DNA of 64,000 nucleotides from Xanthocytophaga agilis (GCF_030068605.1 NZ_JASJOU010000015.1:124001-188000), one strand, 5' to 3'; shown: positions 27,967 through 37,168, counted from the first letter of the stretch. Notes: generated from the letters alone by a model not told the origin. Program-made: numbers and translations.

Positions 27967-28101
27967 ATGTACAGTAGAACATCTTACATAATCGAAGATC
28001 TAAACCGACTGCTCTTATTAAAATACATCATCCGGAGATACTCTAGAAAAAAGAGAAGCCAGCTTCTAAAAAGAAAGGGCAGACTGATGTTAGTTAAATA
28101 A
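27967..28101 (+). CDS. Possible small basic protein (44 residues)
   Basis: The frame MYSRTSYIIEDLNRLLLLKY continues IIRRYSRKKRSQLLKRKGRLMLVK, very rich in Lys/Arg with an amphipathic first half. Its stop codon abuts a strong terminator (28099-28130), which suggests that a transcript ends here. It could instead be a chance frame in an untranslated RNA. Confidence 0.35.
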   Translation: MYSRTSYIIEDLNRLLLLKYIIRRYSRKKRSQLLKRKGRLMLVK

Positions 28102-28130
28102 AAAATCCGGTACTGGTTACCGGATTTTTT
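28099..28130. terminator. Rho-independent terminator
   Basis: AAAAAATCCGGTA and TACCGGATTTTTT form perfect arms around a 6-base loop, with A- and T-tracts on both sides, so it can work in both directions. Confidence 0.85.
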
Positions 28131-28187
28131 ATATCTAAGGGAAGTGATTATTTTTCAATCCAACTTAGTTTATAGCCACATTTTAGC

Positions 28188-28670
28188 ATGCATACAACCC
28201 TTAAAAAAACATTCTGGTGGATAGGTGTTTCTATCGGTGCGCTGATTCTTTTCATTGGTTGGGTATTTGTATGTGCGTTTTTATTAACCTTAGTTCATGG
28301 ACCGTATTATCAAACACTCTATGACATTCTTTTAAGTGGGTATACCTATGAGCAGTTTGGTGGTTTTTTCTGTTCAGACGGCTATTTAACTGCCAGAGAC
28401 ATACTACTTTTTCTTTTAAGTCCTGTTATCTTTCCATTTCTACTATTTTTCTCGTACAAAACCAGTCCTTACACAGGATGGAAAGTATGTGTATTATACG
28501 GAGTATTACTAGTAATTGGTTTTTTAATGGGATTGACCGTACGAACTAAGTATCTGATATCCTTATCGGTATATCATAATTTCGTCTCTATTTTTAAGGA
28601 AAATATTTGTTCTATATTAAAAGGTATTGTGTTCTTATCAATCCGCTTCAAAAAGTCATATTCACCATGA
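28188..28670 (+). CDS. Hypothetical membrane protein
   Basis: The 160-residue protein has about four membrane segments: WWIGVSIGALILFIGWVFVCAFLLTL (residues 10-35), DILLFLLSPVIFPFLLFFSY (68-87), VCVLYGVLLVIGFLMGL (95-111) and a weaker last one. It ends in a basic tail (RFKKSYSP). No family was recognised. It sits just outside the large transposon. Confidence 0.5.
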   Translation: MHTTLKKTFWWIGVSIGALILFIGWVFVCAFLLTLVHGPYYQTLYDILLSGYTYEQFGGFFCSDGYLTARDILLFLLSPVIFPFLLFFSYKTSPYTGWKVCVLYGVLLVIGFLMGLTVRTKYLISLSVYHNFVSIFKENICSILKGIVFLSIRFKKSYSP

Positions 28671-28858
28671 AAATTCATATGTAACCAAGTAATAATCGAT
28701 CCACTTCGAATAATATCGAGTAAGTTCTGTTTTTTATCTTCACTTTCACAATGAGGTTCTCGTTACATTTGGACAATAAAGGGCGGTTTTCAAAGAATTA
28801 GTTTCTTAGAGTTATTCATTTACCTCTGTACTATGAAAACCTCAATATGATTTATTGT

Positions 28859-28894
28859 TACAAGAAGCTGATGGCGGTACAGCAGCTTCTTGTA
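28859..28894. terminator. Inverted repeat near the transposon left end
   Basis: TACAAGAAGCTG and CAGCTTCTTGTA form 12-bp perfect arms with a 12-base loop, about 40 bases outside the transposon. It may terminate the membrane-protein transcript. Confidence 0.5.
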
Positions 28895-28936
28895 TGCACT
28901 TGATGAAGTACAGCCACTCTGATGAAGCCGTACTAG

Positions 28937-29101
28937 GGGGTATCTTCCAGAAAATCAGAAAAAGCGCCACACTTATGCTATAGTAGGTTATTTATCAGTT
29001 ACTTACGAGGGGAATTTTGTATTTAAGCTCTTATTCTGGCTTGTAACTTAGTAAATTTCTGAGTTCTTCTTCGAAAGCTTCTCGCGTTATAGTCTCCATG
29101 A
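28937..29101 (+). repeat. Left terminal inverted repeat of the transposon
   Basis: The first 34 bases match the right tip with a few changes (shared core AATCAGAAAAAGCGCCACA). After a ~30-base divergent part, 73 bases from CTTACGAGGGG onward are identical to the right end, including the last 22 codons of the transposase. Confidence 0.9.
29031..29099 (-). pseudogene. Transposase C-terminal fragment at the left transposon end
   Basis: The frame METITREAFEEELRNLL then SYKPE and stop repeats the last residues of the full transposase (METMPREAFEEELRNLL-type ending). It shows that the left end derives from a transposase-side end of a sister element. The frame opens upstream to 29246 but without further homology. 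Confidence 0.85.
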
Positions 29102-29650
29102 AGCAATATTTATTTTCGATAAGACTATTCTTGCAAAGAAAGACATCATGTCTGTAATTGGAAAAAGAGAAAAAAAAGCGATAAGAGTTTATGCACCCTG
29201 GATAAAACCTGTAGTAAAACAGGTAATTCAGACTCAAGCATGGCAAACTCCATACCTCTTTCCTATGGATTCCGCAAATGAATTCCGCAAATGGTCATAA
29301 CTTAGTATATTCCAGACGCTTTTTGTAGAGTAAGTCTTCTGTTAATGTCTACTCGTGCACACCTGTGGACAGTATACCTATTACATTTACTTGACGCATA
29401 AAAAGATTACTTAAGCACAACTAACCCTATGCGTAAAGCTATTACAAAGTAACTGTGGCTCTTTTTCTGTATCTGTGCGACGAACCAGTACTGCTAGAGA
29501 AGGTACTTTTTTTAGTAAGAATACACAATAAGGCTAGTTCATTGTCCGAATATGATACATTAGAATAACCATTGCCTTCCCTATGGCAATCAGCTACATC
29601 CCAGAATGACTACTTTAGCTAATGGACACATAAATGTCTTTCAGTTTTAC
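29102..29650. other. Transposon interior without genes
   Basis: No credible open frame between the left terminal repeat and the LysR gene. A resolution site could lie here but was not recognised. Confidence 0.4.
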
Positions 29651-30544
29651 TCATTCTCTGCAACCAGCAGCAACTCCTGTCTGCTCTTTATACAGGTTAA
29701 TAAAAGCTTCCAATATTCTGGACTGAACTACATTATTTCTGTAGATCAGGACTGTGGTCATTGTCCCTAATTCCTTATTCAATGAAAACGTTTTGATATT
29801 CCTTCCTGCATAGTAACTAGTGAGAATTTCCTCAGGCAGTATGCTGATACCAAGGCCAGCCTCTACAAAGTTAATAATGCCGTCTATGGAATTGACAATG
29901 ATTGGTTTATATTGTACAATACCTTTACCACTAAGCCAGGACTCCAACCGAGCCCGGAATATACATCCTTGGTCAAAAACAATGATTTTCGGGAAAGTAT
30001 GCTGATTCAAAACAGCTGAAAGAGAAGCTGTATTCGACGGTCCGAGTATGACCAATTGCTCTTCTCTGATCAGTTGCTGCTGCAAACCGGACACGCTGAT
30101 CGGGCCGGAAACAAAAGCAGCATCGACCCTGTAATCCAGCACATCCTGAATAAGTACAGAGCGCATAGCGGATTTAAACTCCAAGTCAATATGCGGATAG
30201 GCAGCACCGAAATCAGTAAGTATCTGGGGTACTTTAAGGGCCATAGTTGTTTCAATACATCCGATTTTCAGCAAGCCAGTCAAAACCTGTGTACTTTTAA
30301 TATTGCTTTTGGCTTCGTCAAGCAGATTTGCAATTTGTTTGGAATAGTGCATAAGCACCTCGCCTGCAGGGGTAAGCAATACTTTCCTGGCATTGCGCAC
30401 AAACAGAGTAGCCCCAAACTCCTCTTCAAGATTCTTCACGCGGGCTGTAACATTCGATTGTACAGTAAACATAGCTTCTGCAGCCTTTGTAAAGCTGTTG
30501 TAAGAGGCAACTGCCTCAAATAGTTTCAGATCATTTGTATTCAT
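29651..30544 (-). CDS. LysR-family transcriptional regulator
   Basis: The 297-residue protein has a classic LysR N-terminal winged HTH (MNTNDLKLFEAVASYNSFTKAAEAMFTVQSNVTARVKNLEEEFGATLFVRNARKVLLTPAGE) and a periplasmic-binding-like effector domain (about 90-290). It is divergently transcribed from the alpha/beta hydrolase gene, and a T-N11-A box lies between them. It therefore probably controls that hydrolase and itself in response to a small ligand. Confidence 0.9.
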   Translation of the reverse strand: MNTNDLKLFEAVASYNSFTKAAEAMFTVQSNVTARVKNLEEEFGATLFVRNARKVLLTPAGEVLMHYSKQIANLLDEAKSNIKSTQVLTGLLKIGCIETTMALKVPQILTDFGAAYPHIDLEFKSAMRSVLIQDVLDYRVDAAFVSGPISVSGLQQQLIREEQLVILGPSNTASLSAVLNQHTFPKIIVFDQGCIFRARLESWLSGKGIVQYKPIIVNSIDGIINFVEAGLGISILPEEILTSYYAGRNIKTFSLNKELGTMTTVLIYRNNVVQSRILEAFINLYKEQTGVAAGCRE

Positions 30545-30559
30545 AAATCATAAATAGTG

Positions 30560-30580
30560 ATTAAACTCATCATAATTAAT
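30560..30580. promoter_or_regulatory. LysR-type box (ATTAA-N11-TTAAT)
   Basis: A palindrome with T-N11-A spacing, 16-36 bases before the LysR gene start and about 55 bases before the divergent hydrolase start: the normal position of an autoregulatory LysR site. Confidence 0.65.
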
Positions 30581-30635
30581 CGTTTTTAATAATCAAATAT
30601 CTGAAATACTTTTGAATCATCAAAAAAGAAAAATC

Positions 30636-31601
30636 ATGGAAAAAAGCATAGCCTTGTTAGTGAGCCTTATTCTATCAGGGACATATCTAACGGGATATGC
30701 ACAAATAGTAGATCATTTAAATCAGAAAAGTATGAAAACTAATTCAGTTCATTTCCACACTACTAGTGTCAATGGGATCAACATCTTTTATCGTGAGGCA
30801 GGTCTTCTGGGTGCTCCGGTTATCCTTTTATTGCATGGCTATCCGACCTCGTCGCATATGTTCCGAAATCTGATACCGATGCTGGCTGCCCACTATCATG
30901 TGATTGCACCTGATCTACCCGGCTTTGGCTACTCCGATATGCCAGATCGTAAACAATTTATCTATTCATTCGATAACCTGACCAAGACCATGCAGGGATT
31001 TATTGATAAACTAGAACTTAAACGTTTTGCTCTATACGTATTTGATTATGGTGCGCCAACAGGTTATAGACTGGCCATCGCAAATCCGGAAAAGATCACT
31101 GGCATCATCTCCCAGAATGGTAATGCGTATAAGGAAGGACTAAGTGAGGGCTGGAGTGAGATCCGGAAATACTGGCAAAATCCAACTCAGGAAAACAGGG
31201 AAGCATTAAGGAAATTTACTGCTTTAAAAATCACCCGCTGGCAGTATGAGGAAGGCGTAGATGACAAATCGCTTATCGCACCAGAAACGTACACCTTAGA
31301 TCAGCATTTTTTGGACCGGCCGGGAAATGTAGAGATTCAGCTCGACCTCTTAAGCGATTACCGCAACAACGTTGACTTATATCCAACGTTTCATACCTAC
31401 TTCAAAGTCCATCAGCCTCGACTACTAGCAGTCTGGGGAAACAAGGATCCTTATTTTCTGCCCCAAGGAGCACAAGCATACAAAAGGGACATTCCTGGAG
31501 CCGAAGTAAAATTTTACAATACTGGTCATTTCGCTCTTGAAACCCATTTAAAAGAGATAGGTGCAGACATCCTGGCTTTTATGGAAGCCTTGCCAAAATA
31601 A
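30636..31601 (+). CDS. Secreted alpha/beta hydrolase (epoxide hydrolase/haloalkane dehalogenase-like)
   Basis: Read from MEKSIALLVSLILSGTYLTGYAQ at 30636, which gives a signal peptide; an earlier ATG at 30612 adds eight residues. HGYPTSSHMFRNLIP and APDLPGFGYSD are typical of the family. The nucleophile position is Asp in FDYGAPTGYR rather than Ser, and the His lies in TGHFALETH. The Asp nucleophile points to epoxide hydrolases or dehalogenases rather than esterases. Under LysR control; likely detoxification of a reactive substrate. Confidence 0.85.
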   Translation: MEKSIALLVSLILSGTYLTGYAQIVDHLNQKSMKTNSVHFHTTSVNGINIFYREAGLLGAPVILLLHGYPTSSHMFRNLIPMLAAHYHVIAPDLPGFGYSDMPDRKQFIYSFDNLTKTMQGFIDKLELKRFALYVFDYGAPTGYRLAIANPEKITGIISQNGNAYKEGLSEGWSEIRKYWQNPTQENREALRKFTALKITRWQYEEGVDDKSLIAPETYTLDQHFLDRPGNVEIQLDLLSDYRNNVDLYPTFHTYFKVHQPRLLAVWGNKDPYFLPQGAQAYKRDIPGAEVKFYNTGHFALETHLKEIGADILAFMEALPK

Positions 31602-31954
31602 GGCCATTATGCACAATAAAGCTCTTTGCTGATATCGGTTTAACTAGTTAAGTATAACTATATAAGAAGTGAAAATTTTGGGTAGAAATTGCAGTATGTT
31701 TACTATCAGATACTTGTATTGCATTTCTTTCCCGAAAATCAGGTTTTATGCTTCAAAGTACTACTTATTCAGTTAGAAACTGCCGTTTTTAGTCAGGTTG
31801 TAAGAAGAACCTCATTAACGAGTATGGAAATAGACATAGATTATGTAAATATAGATTATTTTTCTACACGCAAGTTATAGCACTTTTGTACGATCTTTTA
31901 ATTTAACCTAATAAATAAAATTTTACGAGGTAATTTTTATCCTACATTGTAAGA
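31602..31954. other. Intergenic stretch; no gene seen
   Basis: A 63-codon frame at 31689-31880 has no features beyond chance. The tetR promoter should lie near the 3' end of this gap. Confidence 0.4.
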
Positions 31955-32589
31955 ATGACTAATGGCCAGTTTATGAAAGCGGGTTCAAAACATTTTCCTA
32001 AATCGCACAGAAAACAACAAATTATCACAACAACAGATACTGTTTTAAAAGAAGTAGGCGCCACTGATTTCACGGTTGACCAGATAGTTGACCGCAGTGG
32101 CGTGGCCGAAGGTATCAGTTATAAATACTATAAAAGTAAAGACGATATCCTTGCCGAAGTGAGCGTTAAAGCCTTGGAGCTGTTATTAGATTATTTCAAA
32201 ACTGCTCTCCAGAAAGAGAAGAATTTACCGGAGGCCACAAAAGGATTAATCATGGCCTACTATCACTATTATTTAGATCATCCCAGATACTTTGAGCTTA
32301 TTCTTTATATGGAAAGACCTGACTTCAATAGCAGCATCAGGAACTATTTAGTGATAAGCAGGGAATTAAGAGACTTTTTCACAAAACATATAGAGAACTG
32401 CCAGGCCGCAAATGTAATTAAAAAAGACGTAGATGCGACCTATTGTACGTATATGATATGGGGAAGCTTATGAGATTAATGAATTTTATTGAATCAAAGC
32501 AGGTCTTTATTGAAGACATCGAAAAGATAAAGAGAAAGCAACTATTTGAAGCATATGCTGAAACAGTGATGGTTGGATTGAGGGCATAA
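31955..32589 (+). pseudogene. TetR/AcrR-family regulator, broken by a frameshift near its end
   Basis: The first frame (172 codons, to a TGA at 32471-32473) has the TetR HTH (KQQIITTTDTVLKEVGATDFTVDQIVDRSGVAEGISYKYYKSKDDIL) and most of a ligand domain. A second frame starts at the overlapping ATG (32470) and adds 39 codons (MRLMNFIESKQVFIEDIEKI, ending AETVMVGLRA), which look like the missing C-terminal helices. Together they give the usual ~210 residues, so a one-base indel near 32468 is likely. The truncated protein may still bind DNA. A large palindrome follows directly. Confidence 0.7.
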
Positions 32590-32597
32590 TTTTTTTG

Positions 32598-32628
32598 TGC
32601 ATAAAATGACTGACAGTCATTTTATGCA
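32598..32628. promoter_or_regulatory. Perfect 31-bp palindrome after tetR
   Basis: TGCATAAAATGACTG-A-CAGTCATTTTATGCA. The TGACTG-n-CAGTCA core is typical of TetR-family operators. No T-tract follows in either direction, so an operator is more likely than a terminator; the gene it controls is not obvious. Confidence 0.55.
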
Positions 32629-32991
32629 GTTATGTACATGGCACATAAGCTCAAACCTGAAACACAACAGAAAAGTAAAGCCAGGTAAGTACTTGCCCTA
32701 TGATAGTTTAACTTATTAATAAGTGCTTTTTTGACTTAACTATTTAAGAATCAGACAATAAAGCAAAATGAATAATATAAACTAATTAGGCTTAAGTACT
32801 TATCTAGTTACAAGTAAGCAAAAGAAGAATACCGGTTAACTACTTTCATCTTAAGTGATTGGTTTAACCAACTGTCCACCGCGATCATTCATTGATTTTG
32901 CAAAAGAACATGAAAAGGAATTTTTGAATTTACAATAAACGAGGAAATCAGAGGGATTTTATGAATTGTACTCTCTGATGGAGGCTGTTAA
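32629..32991. other. Intergenic stretch; no gene seen
   Basis: Only very short frames are present. A promoter or a deleted target gene of the TetR regulator would be expected here. Confidence 0.4.
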
Positions 32992-33561
32992 TCAACAAAT
33001 TTTGTCCTCTAATAACTGACACTCAAAACCCATATTGTTGATCAGTTTGATAATAGCGGATATATTAATTTGCAATCCTTCTACTCTTAAAATATTATGC
33101 TGACATGGAAACAAGTGTATTTTTTCATATTCTACATCATAATTAATTTTCAAATCAGGAAAAAAATCTTTTAGCTTCCTTACTACATGGTTATTTTCAG
33201 TATCACTTTCAATGTTTGTTATTAAAACTTCTACTAAACTCTCATTCACCACAGCTCCAGTTAAATTGCCTTCATAAACAGCATGCGTTACTGATGGCTT
33301 CATGCTATTGTTTTCACCACAGGCAAATACACTCATAATGGTATCTTTTTGAAATGGACTCACTTTGATATGCCCTTGCTTACTGTATTTACAACCTGGC
33401 AAGATGGACATTAAAAAAGGTTTCTTAATGAGTGAAGAGGCATAAAGGGTATTAAAACCTTTTTTAAAACTATCTGTAACAAATACCTGCTTCATTTTTT
33501 CTTTTTCATATTCTATTTCCATAATCGGATTAGCCTCGGCCATAATAGGTGTTACTATCAT
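32992..33561 (-). CDS. Hypothetical protein, possibly truncated at its N-terminus
   Basis: The 189-residue frame from the ATG at 33561 has no recognised domain (VFVTDSFKKGFNTLYASSLIKKPFLMSILPGCKYSKQG; C-terminal INISAIIKLINNMGFECQLLE). In-frame sequence without a start extends upstream (GLLTSGKANCTEEKAIKISKQSVE) to a double stop, suggesting that the original N-terminus was lost or that an unusual start is used. There are no membrane segments. Its function is unknown. Confidence 0.5.
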   Translation of the reverse strand: MIVTPIMAEANPIMEIEYEKEKMKQVFVTDSFKKGFNTLYASSLIKKPFLMSILPGCKYSKQGHIKVSPFQKDTIMSVFACGENNSMKPSVTHAVYEGNLTGAVVNESLVEVLITNIESDTENNHVVRKLKDFFPDLKINYDVEYEKIHLFPCQHNILRVEGLQINISAIIKLINNMGFECQLLEDKIC

Positions 33562-33969
33562 TTCAACACTCTGCTTGCTTATCTTTATAGCTTTTTCTTC
33601 TGTACAATTTGCCTTGCCACTCGTAAGTAGACCTGTTTATTATTATACCTAAATGCATTTAGGTATGCTATCCACTACAATTTGTTCTTGTTTTGCGGAC
33701 TTTTGCATTAAGATCAAAATGATTTCTATTTTCTGTTCAACAATAGATCATTATTGGTCAGCGTTAAGCAATCTTTCAATCAAAGGAAACATCTCTTTTT
33801 CAGTTCTGATTTTTTCTGGTCGTATTGATCTCATTTTTTGTCACTCTGCTATTTTAGCCACTTTACTATTTTAGCCACTCTGCTATGCTGACTTGCTTTA
33901 TGTACTTTGATTGTCTTACAGTGAAAAAAGTTTATATAGTTGTTGACTTATGATGAATTCAACTCCGTT
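33562..33969. other. Intergenic stretch; no gene seen
   Basis: A short hydrophobic plus-strand frame (33653-33874) is probably chance. Three near-copies of CACTCTGCTATTTTAGC / CACTTTACTATTTTAGC / CACTCTGCTATGC lie at about 33841-33890. Confidence 0.4.
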
Positions 33970-34578
33970 TTATGGTACTCTTTTAAAACATGTGATCAAA
34001 TAAAATGGATGATTTTCGGTCACTTCTGTAATATGGGTTAATCCATACTTTCCAAACTCCTTTTGAACTGAAGTTTCGTCATAGAAAAAGATTTTAACTC
34101 CACCAAACTGTTCATAACGATCTTTACTCAGATACGTACCCTGACCATATGAATGCGCTTTCTTAGATATTGCTGTAAAGACCATATACCCACTGTCAGA
34201 TAATTGCTTGTAGCAATCCTTAATAAATTTAGTTCTTTCATTTTCGTCTAGAAGATGAATTAAAGCATGGCTAAAAATACCTTCATAACGATCACTGTCA
34301 AAAGGCATATCGGTTACAGAACCATGGTAAATTTTCATGGTTGAGCCAAAATGCTTTTCAGCCAGCTCGATTGCTGTTTTTGAGATCTCGATACCTGTAA
34401 CCTCCATTGTTTTGATCAGAAAGGCCTGTGCGTTTCGGCCATATCCTATTCCGGGGATGAGTACCTTTTTCACTCCTTTGTCAACAAACATCTCGGCTGT
34501 CAACAAAGCTGAGTGAGTAGGATCAAAGCCCCACATTTCCTGCTTGTCTTTAAATGCCTCTTCCCAAAATTCTCTCAT
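33970..34578 (-). CDS. Class I SAM-dependent methyltransferase (TPMT/TehB-like)
   Basis: Read from MREFWEEAFKDKQEMWGFDPTHSA at 34578, the usual start of this group; a frame-matched ATG at 34641 adds 21 residues. Motif I is VLIPGIGYGRNAQAF, with the acidic residue of motif II in VTGIEISKTAIELA and motif IV in YEGIFSHALIHLL. The 202-residue size and W-GF-P start recall thiopurine S-methyltransferase-like enzymes that methylate thiols or metalloids for detoxification. It follows the MFS gene on the same strand after a 217-base gap. Confidence 0.82.
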   Translation of the reverse strand: MREFWEEAFKDKQEMWGFDPTHSALLTAEMFVDKGVKKVLIPGIGYGRNAQAFLIKTMEVTGIEISKTAIELAEKHFGSTMKIYHGSVTDMPFDSDRYEGIFSHALIHLLDENERTKFIKDCYKQLSDSGYMVFTAISKKAHSYGQGTYLSKDRYEQFGGVKIFFYDETSVQKEFGKYGLTHITEVTENHPFYLITCFKRVP

Positions 34579-34795
34579 TCTATTCTCTATTTTGCTTTGA
34601 AGAAATGCCCTGATATAGTAAGATAAACTCTGATATGGCAAGATCTATTAATGAACTGATCTCCATTTTAAAAGAAGTGACTCTGTTTTTTTTTGATTCG
34701 AAAACAACTTTATTGACAAAAATGAGTTTTGGAAAGTTGTGTCCAGGTATTTTAATTCAACTTCTTTTTAGCTCATGGATTGATTCTAAAAGTTA

Positions 34796-36397
34796 TCAGA
34801 AACCGTTTTCATTAGTGATGGACGGAACTGTAGTGTAATGAGTTGCTTCCTTATTTTTTTCAGGGCCTTTTATCAATATATAAATAAACAAAGCACTCAT
34901 AAATCCCACACCAATCCACATCGCTTGTTGCCAGCCGCTTACAAAAGACTCACGGGCAATACGAATAACAATTTCAGCCTTTGTTCCTGTACTCGGAGCA
35001 ACTGCCTGTGCATGTGCCAGTCCTTCTTTTACTCTAGTAATCAATTCCTTTGGAAACCCAGACAGCTTTTCACCAATGGCTACCCTGTATTGCGCACTTA
35101 CCAATGGTCCCAAAAGGGCTACCCCTAAAGCTGTTCCCAATTCTCGTGTAATATCATTTAAAGCAGAGGCCACGCCTTGCCGATCCGCCGGCAATGAAGA
35201 AGTAATGGCTTCTGTAGATGGTGTCATCGAAAACCCCATTCCTAAGCCCATTACAAGCATACCTGGCAGAATGGATACATAACCGCCTTCGACAGAAACC
35301 AACTGCCCCATTAATAGCGCACCTATTGCTCCCAACGCGATTCCAAAAGCAATTGTATATCGGCTACCCACTTTTAGTACCAATTTGGGGGCTAAAGCTG
35401 AGCTAAGCATCATTAACACAGCCATAGGCATCATCCCTATTGTGGATCGTAAGCCTGACCAACCCAGTACACCTTGAAAGAAAGGAAACAACACGATGAA
35501 TATGCCTGCCTGTACACCAAAAACAGTTAACAAGGTGATAGAGCCACCTGACAAATTACGTTTACCAAACAAACGTACATCCAATAGTGCACCCTGATAA
35601 CCAAGTTCCCAAATGATAAATCCAATGACAGCGAGGATTCCAATAAAAAGACTTGAAAGTACCAAAGGGGCAGTCCAGCCAAGCCCTGGTGCTTCATGTA
35701 AACCATATACCAGAAACGCAATAGCTATAACAGATAATAGCGAACCCACAATGTCAAATCTATGCTCCGATTTTTCTATTGAATCAGGTATAAAACGTAT
35801 TGTCATGATAATGGATATCACCCCCAATACAACAGGCAGTAAAAACAGCCACCTCCAGCTTGCAACATCGACCAGCAGGGCAGACAGGTACATACCCAAA
35901 ATTCCACCGCCACCAGCCACGCCGGTCCAGATACCTATTGCTTTGGAGCGTTCTTCGCTGGGAAAAGTTGAGGTAATTACAGCTAATGTTATAGGCATAA
36001 TCAAGGCAGCTCCAATACCTGTCATTAAACGAGCTAGTAACATAATAGCAACATTTGTGGCTATTGCTGACAACATACTGGCAGCTCCGAATATAACAAG
36101 CCCCATTAGTAACATCTTCTTCCTTCCCAAACGGTCGCCAACCGCGCTCAATGGCAATAGTAATGCTGCCAGTGTAAGAGCATATATATTGATGATCCAA
36201 AGTACAGTGCTCTGGGAGATGTCAAATTCTAAAGCAAGCATAGGTTGTGCAACGTTTAGTCCGCTCACAGAAGCAATAACAGCCATTAACGCTATACACA
36301 CTGAAATGAGTATTTTTTTTAAATTAACAGGAGTTGTTTGACTGAGAAGCACCTGCTGCTTACTTTCTATTATTGTATGGTTTATTGTAGGTTTCAT
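34796..36397 (-). CDS. MFS efflux transporter, DHA2 (EmrB/QacA) family, 14 TM
   Basis: The 533-residue inner-membrane protein has about 14 membrane segments. ISQSTVLWIINIYALTLAALLLPLSAVGDRLGRKKMLL holds the DHA motif A (GDRLGRKK), and TGIGAALIMPITLAVITSTFP is motif C-like. DHA2 pumps export drugs, dyes or bile-type compounds using the proton gradient. The upstream gene is a GbsR/MarR-like regulator on the same strand, and an RRTTCA-N8-TGAAC palindrome lies 88 bases before the start, suggesting repression by that regulator. It is the likely resistance determinant of the transposon. Confidence 0.9.
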   Translation of the reverse strand: MKPTINHTIIESKQQVLLSQTTPVNLKKILISVCIALMAVIASVSGLNVAQPMLALEFDISQSTVLWIINIYALTLAALLLPLSAVGDRLGRKKMLLMGLVIFGAASMLSAIATNVAIMLLARLMTGIGAALIMPITLAVITSTFPSEERSKAIGIWTGVAGGGGILGMYLSALLVDVASWRWLFLLPVVLGVISIIMTIRFIPDSIEKSEHRFDIVGSLLSVIAIAFLVYGLHEAPGLGWTAPLVLSSLFIGILAVIGFIIWELGYQGALLDVRLFGKRNLSGGSITLLTVFGVQAGIFIVLFPFFQGVLGWSGLRSTIGMMPMAVLMMLSSALAPKLVLKVGSRYTIAFGIALGAIGALLMGQLVSVEGGYVSILPGMLVMGLGMGFSMTPSTEAITSSLPADRQGVASALNDITRELGTALGVALLGPLVSAQYRVAIGEKLSGFPKELITRVKEGLAHAQAVAPSTGTKAEIVIRIARESFVSGWQQAMWIGVGFMSALFIYILIKGPEKNKEATHYTTVPSITNENGF

Positions 36398-36484
36398 TGT
36401 TATCCTGATTTTTTATTTTAAAGCTTACTTCTTAAAGCGTTTATGATGAATCAATCTTCTTTTTAAGTTCATTTTAAACTATTT

Positions 36485-36504
36485 AGTTCAATAAAAAATG
36501 AACC
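36485..36504. promoter_or_regulatory. GbsR/MarR-type operator before the MFS gene
   Basis: AGTTCA-N8-TGAACC in the gap between the regulator stop codon and the MFS start. Same layout as sites at 37029, 40967 and 41022. Confidence 0.7.
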
Positions 36505-36519
36505 AATAAGGCAAAAAAA

Positions 36520-36981
36520 TCATTTTTTATCTTCCCATTTTTTAATTGCAATCATCAACTCTTTGTAAATAAAATCTAAAAATTCAGTAACCTGTTTCAG
36601 GTCATGGTTAAATGTCTGCGTTTTGGGGTCTCTAACTTCCAATATTTCCTTTAATATGCTGTTGAGTTCATCAAACTTTTCAAAATTGTCTTTAGTCATA
36701 CTCGTCCAGTTATTCATCTTACAACGGAAATACCTCTTCTTATCACCTAATTTGGTAATATATTCAACATGATTTGTCATCATCAGTCTGTTCAAAGCTG
36801 TACTTGTTCCACCTTTGCTAAGGTGCAAGGTCTCCATAATTTCTTCAAAGGTTAATTCAACTTTATCTGCCACTAAAAAAAGCCCCCACACTCGGCATTC
36901 TGCTGGAGGTAGTCCATATTTTTCATTCAGGACGCCAAACCGCTCAATTAACTCTTTTTGTTTTTCGGTTAAAACCATAGT
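36520..36981 (-). CDS. GbsR/MarR-like transcriptional regulator
   Basis: Read from MVLTEKQKELIERFGVLNEKYGLPPAECRVWGLFLVADK at 36981 (153 residues). A frame-matched ATG at 37038 would place the start inside a palindromic operator and is rejected. The winged HTH is TFEEIMETLHLSKGGTSTALNRLMMTNHVEYITKLGDKKRYFRC, matching GbsR-type regulators. It is probably a ligand-controlled repressor of itself, the MFS pump and an SDR gene, based on four shared palindromes. Confidence 0.85.
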   Translation of the reverse strand, partial: TMVLTEKQKELIERFGVLNEKYGLPPAECRVWGLFLVADKVELTFEEIMETLHLSKGGTSTALNRLMMTNHVEYITKLGDKKRYFRCKMNNWTSMTKDNFEKFDELNSILKEILEVRDPKTQTFNHDLKQVTEFLDFIYKELMIAIKKWEDKK

Positions 36982-37028
36982 TTTAGTTACTCTTCTTAAG
37001 TATGATGTAAAAGTAACAGGGTTTTTAC

Positions 37029-37048
37029 AGTTCAGCAAATAATGAACT
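37029..37048. promoter_or_regulatory. Autoregulatory operator of the GbsR/MarR-like gene
   Basis: AGTTCA-GCAAATAA-TGAACT, a perfect 6-8-6 palindrome 48 bases before the regulator start. Confidence 0.75.
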
Positions 37049-37121
37049 AACTTTTTTTATTTTTTGTGTAAAATCAAATTCACTTCACACAAATAACAAG
37101 TTGTAAGTTCCTAACAAACCT

Positions 37122-37149
37122 AAAAGAGGTTGGCAAGCCAACCTCTTTT
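37122..37149. terminator. Bidirectional terminator after the first SDR gene
   Basis: AAAAGAGGTTGGC-AA-GCCAACCTCTTTT, perfect 13-bp arms with A and T tracts on both sides, 20 bases past the SDR stop codon. Confidence 0.85.
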
Positions 37150-37168
37150 TTCATCAGACAGATACATT

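Noticed and set aside
28937-29246. Separate small gene at the left transposon end
   Set aside because: The frame is just the transposase C-terminus copy extended by chance into unrelated DNA.
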